Shown piece by piece: positions 1-7,161 of a DNA stretch of 46,128 nucleotides. A program made the position numbers and the translations under genes. The stretch comes from an uncultured Ignavibacteriales bacterium (GTDB lineage: Bacteria > Bacteroidota > Ignavibacteria > Ignavibacteriales > Ignavibacteriaceae). The DNA lies in NCBI GenBank assembly GCA_937858935.1, contig CALLZX010000369.1:1-46128 (forward strand). Reading direction: 5' to 3'. A model generated the notes under the pieces. The model saw nothing but the letters and a program-made list of their open reading frames with translations. It had not been told where the DNA came from and searched no databases. Within the stretch, counting starts at the first letter, position 1. The number at the start of each line of letters is the position of its first letter.

Positions 1-458
1 TCAATTCGTTTTAAAGATTGATCACTGGTTGGTCCCCATGCAAAGTTAATGTGCCTTTTCTTAATTCGAATTTTCTTCCACTCTTTTGGAAAATCATAAT
101 TACGATTGTTAACCCACCAGACATTATTGCCCGTACTGTCAATAAATTTTATTTCAAAATTGTTTGCAGGTGATTCCGCTTTAACGTTAAACGTAAATTC
201 AAAATTTTCAGGTAAATCAATCGGAAAGAATTTTTGTATTCCGCCATAGCCAGTGCCTTTTGTAAAATCATAATCAAATCTTATAGCATTTCCATTTAAT
301 CCAGCATCAGAGGATATATTAAGTGTAACTCCATCAGCTTTGAATTCATTCCAGCCGTTGCTGTTTTCAAAATTATCAAGTGTTTTTATTTGCGCAATAT
401 TTGGTTCGTTAAATAAAAGAACTGTAAAGACAAGAAGTGAAAAATATTTCTGAAGCAT
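1..458 (-). CDS. Secreted putative glycan-binding protein, N-terminal part only (runs off the window)
   Basis: The reading frame opens with ATG at 456-458 and stays open to the window edge (about 152 codons), so the C-terminus is missing. A signal peptide covers about residues 1-23 (hydrophobic FSLLVFTVLLF, then NIAQ). The mature part begins KTLDNFENSNGWNEF and continues as an aromatic-rich beta-type module with GYGGIQKFFPIDLP and NNVWWVNN. This resembles the CBM11/CIA30-like ligand-binding modules at the front of secreted sugar-active proteins. It lies 25 bp downstream of the GH144-like lipoprotein gene and is probably the last visible gene of the glucan operon. Its role in binding glucan is inferred; enzymatic domains may follow outside the window. 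Confidence 0.7.
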   Translation of the reverse strand, partial: MLQKYFSLLVFTVLLFNEPNIAQIKTLDNFENSNGWNEFKADGVTLNISSDAGLNGNAIRFDYDFTKGTGYGGIQKFFPIDLPENFEFTFNVKAESPANNFEIKFIDSTGNNVWWVNNRNYDFPKEWKKIRIKKRHINFAWGPTSDQSLKRI

Positions 459-483
459 GATATTTGTAAATGATATTTAAAAA

Positions 484-1899
484 TTATTTAAGATATTCAA
501 AGCCTAATCGTGTTAATCCCATTTGAATGACTGAATCCTTCATAACGTAATTCCAAATCAATCCGGTTCGAAAATTTTCAATCATTAAAAGTAATGGACC
601 TTGATCGATTCCAATATATTCTTTGTTAAACCAATTTAGTGTTGGATTAAAAGAATCAAAGTAACCGTATGGGCCCCACAAACCTTTGCCATATTTTTCA
701 TTTATACTTTTGATTGTTGGAAAGACTATTTCAGGTGCAAACACTATAGAAGATATTGCAGCATAAGGTGCAATTGTACCATCATCAAAATAATTTAAAT
801 CAGGCCCACTGGTTCCTCTGCCTGCATATCCAATAAATTTTTTATCATCAAAATTATATTTGTCAGTTGGTCCATCGCTTGCCGTAATTCCCCAGCATAA
901 AGAATCATATCCGGCCCAATTATGTGGATTATCAATCGCGTATAATCTTTGTACAAAAGTTGCTCTGCGCGAGTTTTCAAAATAATCGATTCCCTTTTCT
1001 TTCATGTACTTATCAACTAAACCACGGAAATCTATAAATGTATGTGAGAATTGATGACCGAATAAAGGAGGAAATATAACATGTGAAAGTTCGGGATATG
1101 GGGTTCTCCAATCGTAAGAAGCTAGCCAGGAATCATAAGAAGCTTCAACATTTTTCATCCCACTCCCTGCAGCTAAGATGTATAAAAACAAAGCTTCATT
1201 GTAACCATTCCATCCCATAAAATGCATTCCTTTTTCAGGAGTCCAACCCATCGAGATAGTATTTGCATATTCCCCGGTTGGAGGCATTTTAAAGAATTCC
1301 CAATCAAGTCTGTTAATTAATTTTTCTGCAAGTAAACGAATTTCATTTTCAATATCGTTATCAAGATTATAATAATTTCTTGCAAAGATAATTCCCATCA
1401 TCAGCAATCCGGTATCAACGGAGGAAAGCTCACAATTCCATTCGCGTGTTCCTGAGTTAATTCGGAGAAAATGATAGTAAAATCCTTTATAGCCTGTTGC
1501 ATTTGTATCTGTATTTTGAACTGAGTTAAAAAAGAATTTAAGTGTATTTAATGTAATTTTTGCGGCTTCATCACGACTAATCCAATTTCTTTCAACACCT
1601 ACTGCATACGTTGGCAGCGCAAATCCTATTGCAGCTATACTCGCAGGAGCCCAACTTGCGCTTCTATCTTTAACTAATCCATTGGTTGAGTTTGCTTCTT
1701 CAATAAAGTAAAGAAAGGAACGGTATTGAATTGAATCTAAAAGTTTAGTCTCGTCATTTGAAAGAGGATAGTCAACTTTTCCTTTTGATTTAAAGACAAT
1801 ATTATCCTGCTGAGCTTTACATCCAACAAACACAAACACAACAAGGAGAATTATTTTAATTGTCATCATTTCAAAGTTTCGTTTCATATACCGTTCCAT
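484..1899 (-). CDS. Lipoprotein glucanase of the Glycoamylase (PF10091) / GH144 type
   Basis: A 471-residue protein. The N-terminus has a hydrophobic stretch ending in FVFVGC, a plausible lipobox, so it is probably an envelope lipoprotein. The body carries family hallmarks: WNCELSSVDTGLLMMG, a central SHTFIDFRG, and LCWGITASDGP followed by DDGTIAPYAAISS. Characterised GH144 members of this fold cut beta-1,2-glucan in endo or exo mode; the substrate here is inferred. The first ATG (1899) has no visible Shine-Dalgarno; the ATG at 1887 follows a weak GGAACGG and would give MKRNFEMM as the start. The gene starts 3 bp after the GH94 phosphorylase gene, so the two are surely co-transcribed: a hydrolase to shorten glucan outside and a phosphorylase to split oligosaccharides inside. 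Confidence 0.85.
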   Translation of the reverse strand: MERYMKRNFEMMTIKIILLVVFVFVGCKAQQDNIVFKSKGKVDYPLSNDETKLLDSIQYRSFLYFIEEANSTNGLVKDRSASWAPASIAAIGFALPTYAVGVERNWISRDEAAKITLNTLKFFFNSVQNTDTNATGYKGFYYHFLRINSGTREWNCELSSVDTGLLMMGIIFARNYYNLDNDIENEIRLLAEKLINRLDWEFFKMPPTGEYANTISMGWTPEKGMHFMGWNGYNEALFLYILAAGSGMKNVEASYDSWLASYDWRTPYPELSHVIFPPLFGHQFSHTFIDFRGLVDKYMKEKGIDYFENSRRATFVQRLYAIDNPHNWAGYDSLCWGITASDGPTDKYNFDDKKFIGYAGRGTSGPDLNYFDDGTIAPYAAISSIVFAPEIVFPTIKSINEKYGKGLWGPYGYFDSFNPTLNWFNKEYIGIDQGPLLLMIENFRTGLIWNYVMKDSVIQMGLTRLGFEYLK

Positions 1900-1902
1900 T
1901 TA

Positions 1903-4284
1903 TTAAATGAATACTTCAACATGAACTGAAGTCTTTTTCGTTAAAGGTATCAGATTTCCTTCCACTTTCTTTCCATCTATTAATATATAATAAGATGAAT
2001 TACTTTTATCTGAGTTTGATTTTTTAAATACTTTAATATTATAAACCGTACCTCTAAATAATCTCTTAACAGAAAATTCATTCCAATCTTTCGGAACGCA
2101 AGGATCAACTACCAATCCATTTTTTGTTGCTCGCACACCAAGTATCCAATCAACAATAACTTTTTGGTACCAAGCTGCTGATCCAGTATACCATGTCCAA
2201 CCACCCATTCCGTAGTTTGGAGAATCAGGTCCATCAATATTGCCAGGAGTTACATATGGTTCAGCAACATACTCATCCGGTTTCATTCCATTATAAATAG
2301 GACATAAATTCTTGTACGCAACATATGCAAGATCATTTTTCTTTAACATTGCATAAGCCCAAACTGACCAAGTTGCTGCGTGAGTGTAAACTCCACCATT
2401 TTCTCTTCTGCCGGGAGCATAACGAGATAAGTATCCAATCATTTTATCAGGTATGGTATAAGCAGGACTTAATAATAAACATCCATTTTTCTTTAAGAGG
2501 TATTTCGATACGGCATCCATTGCTTTTTGTTGTTTGCTTTTTTCTGCTATACCACTTATAACAGACCACGTTTGTGCGTTTAGATAAATTTTACCTTCAG
2601 GTGAAGTTTTGCTTCCAACTTTTTTTCCATCATCTTTAGTAGCACGATAAAACCAGTCACCATCCCATGCATATTTATCAAATGCTTTTTTTAGATCAGT
2701 AGCTTTTTTAGAATATTTTTTTTGAAGATTATCCTTACCAACTTCTTTACATAATTCTGAAAATCTGACTAATATCAAATAGAAAAATTCTGTTAACCAG
2801 ATCGATTCACCTTTCATTTCTAATCCAACAGCACTCAATCCATCATTCCAATCACCCGCTCCAATTAAGGTCAATCCACGCTTGCTCATTCTTGTTAAAA
2901 CTTTTTCAATGGCTGCAACAGAGTGATCAAACAATGATTCCTTTTTGTTTTTGTTATCGTAATAAGATTCTTTTGAAGATAAGATTTTGTAATTGCCCGT
3001 TTCATCAATGTAATGCATAAGAACAAATGGAAGCCATAAAAGATCATCAGTCATTTTTGTAGGTAATCCGGTATCAGAAATAGGATGCCACCAATGAAGC
3101 ACTGTTCCATCTTCAAATTGGTGTCTTGCATGCAAACGTAACTGGTCTTCTGTTTTCTTTGGATCGATAGGTAGAAAAACCATACTATCTTGTAACTGAT
3201 CTCTAAATCCAAAAGCACCGCTTTGCTGATAATAAGCAGTTCGTCCCAAAAGTCTTCCGGCAATGGCTTGATATCTTAACCACTTATTAACCAATAAGTT
3301 CATTGCTTTATCAGGTGTTTCGATAACTAGTGTATCAAACATATTATGCCAGAATAATTTCAAATCAAATAATGCCGAATCTATATTTTTCTGATTTGCA
3401 TATTTCCTTAGGGATGCTGCAATTGAATTTTTATTTTCCTTAATGCCAATAAAAAAATTTACATTTTCAGTCTGGTTTGGTTTTAGTTCAATTTTGGTTT
3501 TAACTGAAGCAATCGAGTCATTCCATTTTCCTAATTTTTTACTTAAACTTTTTGCAGATATTCCAGCTGGATTTTGAAGTGATCCGTATTGACCAATAAA
3601 GGTGTCTTTATCCCCATCATAATCTGATATTTTTTTTGAGCAGGAAATAAATCCAAGATATGGGTATTCAATATTCCAGTGTCCTCTATCTCCAAGTGGA
3701 ATTTCCCACAATCTTTTTGTTGCAGTCATACAGTTCAATTTTGGATCAAAATGAGTTTCTAAAAAGGTTTTATGAAACTCTCTGTGATGATCTGATGATG
3801 AACCAAGACACCATTCAAAATAAGAAAATACTGATACAGATTTTTTTTCTGAAGTCTTATTTTCGATTTTGAAATTCCAGATTTCTATATTTTCATCAAC
3901 TGGAATAAATACAGTTAATATGATTTTTATTCCCTTATACTCTGATTTGAATTTTGCATATCCAAAACCGTATGTAACCTGATAAAAGTCTAATTCTGTT
4001 TTTACAGGCATCCATGTAGGTGACCAGACATCACCGGTTAAATTATCTTTTATATAAAAATATTTTCCCCAATTATCCTGCACCAAATCCTGATGCCAGC
4101 GATTTAGTCTGTTAAACTCCGAATGGGTATCCCAGCTAAATCCACCGCCAGTCTGAGAAATTACTAATCCGTATTTGCCGTTAGATATTACATTTACCCA
4201 GGGTTTGGGTGTTTTATAATTTGTGATTACAAATTCATTTCCATCAGAAGAAAAGTGCCCATACTTTGTAGAAAATTTTTCCAT
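1903..4284 (-). CDS. GH94 family glycoside phosphorylase (cellobiose-phosphorylase-like)
   Basis: A 793-residue cytoplasmic protein with no signal peptide and a length typical of cellobiose/chitobiose phosphorylases. It begins with the family-style YGHFSSDGNEFVITNYKTP and PWVNVISNGKYG. The (alpha/alpha)6 barrel has FGFRDQLQDS and the catalytic-acid motif GAGDWNDGLS, with Asp at about residue 478. The C-terminus WILGVRATKNGLVVDPCVP is also typical of GH94. Members use phosphate to split beta-linked disaccharides or oligosaccharides into sugar-1-phosphate and a shorter sugar. The linkage (beta-1,4, beta-1,3 or beta-1,2) cannot be read from sequence. The GH144-like neighbour hints at beta-1,2, but known 1,2-beta-oligoglucan phosphorylases are longer. 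It follows lacI by 23 bp. Confidence 0.9.
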   Translation of the reverse strand: MEKFSTKYGHFSSDGNEFVITNYKTPKPWVNVISNGKYGLVISQTGGGFSWDTHSEFNRLNRWHQDLVQDNWGKYFYIKDNLTGDVWSPTWMPVKTELDFYQVTYGFGYAKFKSEYKGIKIILTVFIPVDENIEIWNFKIENKTSEKKSVSVFSYFEWCLGSSSDHHREFHKTFLETHFDPKLNCMTATKRLWEIPLGDRGHWNIEYPYLGFISCSKKISDYDGDKDTFIGQYGSLQNPAGISAKSLSKKLGKWNDSIASVKTKIELKPNQTENVNFFIGIKENKNSIAASLRKYANQKNIDSALFDLKLFWHNMFDTLVIETPDKAMNLLVNKWLRYQAIAGRLLGRTAYYQQSGAFGFRDQLQDSMVFLPIDPKKTEDQLRLHARHQFEDGTVLHWWHPISDTGLPTKMTDDLLWLPFVLMHYIDETGNYKILSSKESYYDNKNKKESLFDHSVAAIEKVLTRMSKRGLTLIGAGDWNDGLSAVGLEMKGESIWLTEFFYLILVRFSELCKEVGKDNLQKKYSKKATDLKKAFDKYAWDGDWFYRATKDDGKKVGSKTSPEGKIYLNAQTWSVISGIAEKSKQQKAMDAVSKYLLKKNGCLLLSPAYTIPDKMIGYLSRYAPGRRENGGVYTHAATWSVWAYAMLKKNDLAYVAYKNLCPIYNGMKPDEYVAEPYVTPGNIDGPDSPNYGMGGWTWYTGSAAWYQKVIVDWILGVRATKNGLVVDPCVPKDWNEFSVKRLFRGTVYNIKVFKKSNSDKSNSSYYILIDGKKVEGNLIPLTKKTSVHVEVFI

Positions 4285-4307
4285 TTAAAATTCCAGATAT
4301 AATAAAT

Positions 4308-5306
4308 TTAACATGAGTTTCTAATTATTAACTCGGTAGATATTTTAACTAGTGGATGTTGTTTTCCATTTATACCATTTAACTTATCCACTAAAATATT
4401 TGCTGCTGCACGACCAACTTCCTCAATTTGAACACGTACAGTTGTTAACCCGGGACTTAAGTATTGCGAAACAAAAATGTCATCAAATCCAACTAAAGCA
4501 ATGTCATCGGGTATTCTAACATTTAAATAGGAAGCTGCATCATAACAACCAAGTGCCATCATATCATTTGCTGCAAAAATTGCTTCCGGCTTATGCGATG
4601 ATCCGTAAAGCTTAATAAAACCTTTATAACCAGAGTCACGTGTAAAATCTCCATCAATCATAAATGTTTTATTAACCGTTACATCATACTTGTTACAAGC
4701 ATCCAAGAAGCCTTTTTTTCGAAGAAATGCATCATCATTTTCTTGAGGGCCAGTGATATGTGCTATTTTTTTAAATCCCTTTTTCTTTATAAGATATTCA
4801 GTGGCATTAAAAGCTCCCTGATAATTATCAATTGCAACGGTATCAAATCCCTTTTCTTCCTTCCCGCCACCAATTACTACAACAGGAATTTTGCTTTGCT
4901 GTAATAGATTTTTTATTTCCGCAGTTACAGATGATAGTAAAAGTATAACTCCACCAACGAGGCCCGAGTTTGAAAAAGCAACTATAGAATCTGTAAGTGT
5001 GCGATGCTTATGCGAACTTGCAACCATTGTGAAATAACCGTTCTTATATGTTATTTCATCAACTCCACGAATAATGTCTGTAAAAAATTCATCGGAAATA
5101 TCCGGAAGGATTAGTCCAATTGTGTAAGAAGTTTTCTTAACAAAATTTCTAGCAGCAAGATTGGGTTTATAATTTAGTTCTTTTGAAATGCGTAATACTT
5201 TTTCTCTAGTTTCATCAGTAACACGTATATCATTGTTTAATGCTCTGGAAACAGTGGCGATTGACACATTAGCTTTATTAGCTATCTGTTTAATTGTGGG
5301 TATCAT
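4308..5306 (-). CDS. LacI-family transcriptional repressor
   Basis: A 332-residue regulator with the classic layout. The N-terminal helix-turn-helix (about residues 4-50) has IKQIANKANVSIATVSRALN, the hinge helix is YKPNLAARNF, and the periplasmic-binding-protein-like sensor domain covers about 62-332 (YTIGLILPD, GFDDIFVSQYLSPGLTTV). It leads the genes for GH94 and GH144 and should sense a sugar or sugar phosphate from glucan breakdown. A perfect LacI-type palindrome lies upstream of the next gene to the right (6995-7018) and is the obvious target. An intrinsic terminator ends only about 14 bp before the ATG, so the gene needs either readthrough or a promoter that I cannot place. Confidence 0.93.
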   Translation of the reverse strand: MIPTIKQIANKANVSIATVSRALNNDIRVTDETREKVLRISKELNYKPNLAARNFVKKTSYTIGLILPDISDEFFTDIIRGVDEITYKNGYFTMVASSHKHRTLTDSIVAFSNSGLVGGVILLLSSVTAEIKNLLQQSKIPVVVIGGGKEEKGFDTVAIDNYQGAFNATEYLIKKKGFKKIAHITGPQENDDAFLRKKGFLDACNKYDVTVNKTFMIDGDFTRDSGYKGFIKLYGSSHKPEAIFAANDMMALGCYDAASYLNVRIPDDIALVGFDDIFVSQYLSPGLTTVRVQIEEVGRAAANILVDKLNGINGKQHPLVKISTELIIRNSC

Positions 5307-5320
5307 ATTATTATATAAAT

Positions 5321-5354
5321 AAAAAAGGAAGCAGAATATTCCTACTCTGCTTCC
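5321..5354 (-). terminator. Strong intrinsic terminator between the secreted glycan-binding gene and lacI
   Basis: In minus-strand sense there is a perfect 9-bp stem (GGAAGCAGA paired with TCTGCTTCC) with a 10-nt loop, followed at once by six T residues. It starts 19 bp after the stop codon at 5374 and ends about 14 bp before the lacI ATG. It should stop most transcripts of the abundant secreted protein and leave lower expression for the genes behind it. Confidence 0.88.
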
Positions 5355-5373
5355 AAGAACATTTAGTTCAAAA

Positions 5374-6954
5374 TTACTTCAACAAGGTCATTTTTTTACT
5401 TGATGAGAATTGTGTTCCATTTTCACCAACAGCTGTTAGTTTAAATAGATAAATTCCTGAAGACATAGAAGAAGCATTAAATTGAGCTGTGTGTTTTCCA
5501 GCTTCAACTTGACCTTCAACCAATGTAACAATCTTTTGTCCGATGAGATTGTATACTTCTAAAGTAACATTTGATTTTACAGGCACTGCATAAGCAATAC
5601 TTGTGGATGGGTTAAAAGGATTTGGATAGTTTTGTTCGAGAACAAATTCTAATGGTAAAGTAAATCCTATATTTACAACTTGTGAAAATTCATAATCACC
5701 ATTATAATCGATTTGTTTTAATCTGTATGCATAGTTTACACGAGATTCAACATTGCGATCTGTAAAAGAATATTGTTGAACTTGAGTTGTTGTTCCGTGT
5801 CCCTCAACAAATGCAACCGTTGCAAATTGGGACCCATTAATACTTCTCTGAATTTCAAATCCTCTGTTGTTAAGTTCTGTAGCTGTTGACCAATTTAGTT
5901 CAACATTATTACCAACAAAAGCACCTGCAAAAGATGTTAGTTCAACTGGAACAACTTGTGGAGTAAATCTGATATTATCAAAATAGTTAACACTAGCATA
6001 ATTTCTTGCAGCAGGGAAATCAGGGATAATAGTTAGTGTTGCAGCTGTTTTACCTATGTCAGATGAGTAATCAAACGTTAATTCTTCCCATTGATTAATA
6101 ACTGTATTAGGAACGTTATTATCATGCTGACCAGCAAAACCTTCTAATTTTACATTAAAATTAGAGATAACATCTTTATAGACTAGAACTTTTATCATAC
6201 AGTTGGTAGCATCTAAGGTTAAATCCGGAAAATCTGAACACCAAACACCTGCCCAAGGATCACCATTTGCACCAACAAAAAGAACAGCACTACTATCAGA
6301 TGTGTTCAAACCACCAACACTTGGGTTTGCAACAATATCAAAACTTCCACCTGTTCCCTGTGAAAAGATATTCCATACCCAGTTATTACCAACGGTTTCA
6401 AAATCGATCGTTGGTACTGTAGGAATAACTGGCTCGATAAATTGAATACGATCAAAATAATTCATGCTTCCAGCAGTTCTTGCTGATGGAAAATCAGGAA
6501 TGATTGTCATTCTTGTAACAGTTTTACCAATGTCTGCAGTATAATCAAATACTAATTCTTCCCACTGATTGGTAACTGTGTTAGGAACATTATTATCATG
6601 CTGACCAGCAAAACCTTCTAATTTTAAGTTAAAGTTTGAGATAACATCTTTATACACCAACACTTTAATTATAGCATTATCAGCAGTAAGAGTAAATGGG
6701 GTGATATCATCGGTAAACAATCCGGACCAAGGATCTCCATTAGCACGGACCATATATCTACCAACGTGACTAGATGTATTAAGTCCAGAAACAGATGGAT
6801 TAGGAACAACAGCGTAATCTGTTGAATCTTGTTGCGGACCATTTGCAAATATGGTCCAGGTAAAATCTTGTCCGACAGTTTCAAAATCTATTGTAGCCTG
6901 AGCGAACAATGAAGAGGAAAACAGGAATAGCGAAACTAATAGAAATCGTTTCAT
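5374..6954 (-). CDS. Secreted protein with two duplicated putative carbohydrate-binding repeats and a type IX sorting domain
   Basis: A 526-residue exported protein. The signal peptide is residues 1-20, ending LFSSSLFAQA. Two homologous modules of about 155 residues follow (about 21-180 and 182-334), each starting TIDFETVG and each containing KVLVYKDVISNFN and LEGFAGQHDNNVPNTV. Next is a fibronectin-like stretch (about 335-425). The C-terminus has NYPNPFNPSTSIAYAVPV and ends in SGIYLFKLTA-type strands, the hallmark of type IX secretion type A sorting domains. It is therefore expected on the cell surface or released. A strong ribosome binding site (AAGGAGAG) lies 6 bp before the ATG. It is the first gene after a LacI operator and is followed by a terminator. 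Glycan binding is inferred from the modules and the neighbouring enzymes. Confidence 0.85.
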   Translation of the reverse strand: MKRFLLVSLFLFSSSLFAQATIDFETVGQDFTWTIFANGPQQDSTDYAVVPNPSVSGLNTSSHVGRYMVRANGDPWSGLFTDDITPFTLTADNAIIKVLVYKDVISNFNLKLEGFAGQHDNNVPNTVTNQWEELVFDYTADIGKTVTRMTIIPDFPSARTAGSMNYFDRIQFIEPVIPTVPTIDFETVGNNWVWNIFSQGTGGSFDIVANPSVGGLNTSDSSAVLFVGANGDPWAGVWCSDFPDLTLDATNCMIKVLVYKDVISNFNVKLEGFAGQHDNNVPNTVINQWEELTFDYSSDIGKTAATLTIIPDFPAARNYASVNYFDNIRFTPQVVPVELTSFAGAFVGNNVELNWSTATELNNRGFEIQRSINGSQFATVAFVEGHGTTTQVQQYSFTDRNVESRVNYAYRLKQIDYNGDYEFSQVVNIGFTLPLEFVLEQNYPNPFNPSTSIAYAVPVKSNVTLEVYNLIGQKIVTLVEGQVEAGKHTAQFNASSMSSGIYLFKLTAVGENGTQFSSSKKMTLLK

Positions 6955-6994
6955 AGCACTCTCCTTTTATTAATTAATGTTTGTTGAATAAAAT

Positions 6995-7018
6995 CATAAT
7001 GTAAACGTTTACATTATG
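6995..7018. promoter_or_regulatory. LacI-family operator, perfect 24-bp palindrome
   Basis: The half-site CATAATGTAAAC is followed directly by its exact reverse complement, centred between 7006 and 7007 on the CG that LacI-family proteins contact. The core TGTAAACGTTTACA fits the general LacI/CcpA-type operator. It lies 41 bp upstream of the ATG at 6954 and overlaps a possible -10 element (TATGAT, minus strand, 6993-6998), so bound repressor would block RNA polymerase. The local LacI regulator (4308-5306) is the likely ligand-controlled protein that binds here. Confidence 0.85.
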
Positions 7019-7161
7019 GTTTTAAACTAATCCAATAATTTAATATTGTCAAGAGTTATTGGTAATAAATTTTATTTTTAAGAAAGGATAATATTGAACA
7101 CCGGATAATTTTTCTAATTCAATTTTAGTAAAATGACATTGATTGAAATAAATTTTTAATC
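7019..7161. other. AT-rich spacer between the glucan locus and the first kinase
   Basis: Together with 6955-7018 this 207-bp gap holds the operator, the presumed promoter and the ribosome binding site of the secreted glycan-binding gene. The part nearest 7161 follows the kinase stop codon. I see only weak inverted repeats and no convincing terminator. Confidence 0.4.

Noticed and set aside
795..980. Short minus-strand frames inside larger genes (795-980, 3051-3263, 6669-6884)
   Set aside because: They are alternative frames of the GH144-like, GH94 and secreted-protein genes with no own start signal.
2325..2561. Plus-strand open frames opposite the enzyme, kinase and flagellar genes (for example 2325-2561, 14647-15111, 21139-21486)
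   Set aside because: All lie antisense inside well-supported minus-strand genes, have no domain match or ribosome binding site, and are low-complexity shadows of AT-rich coding DNA.
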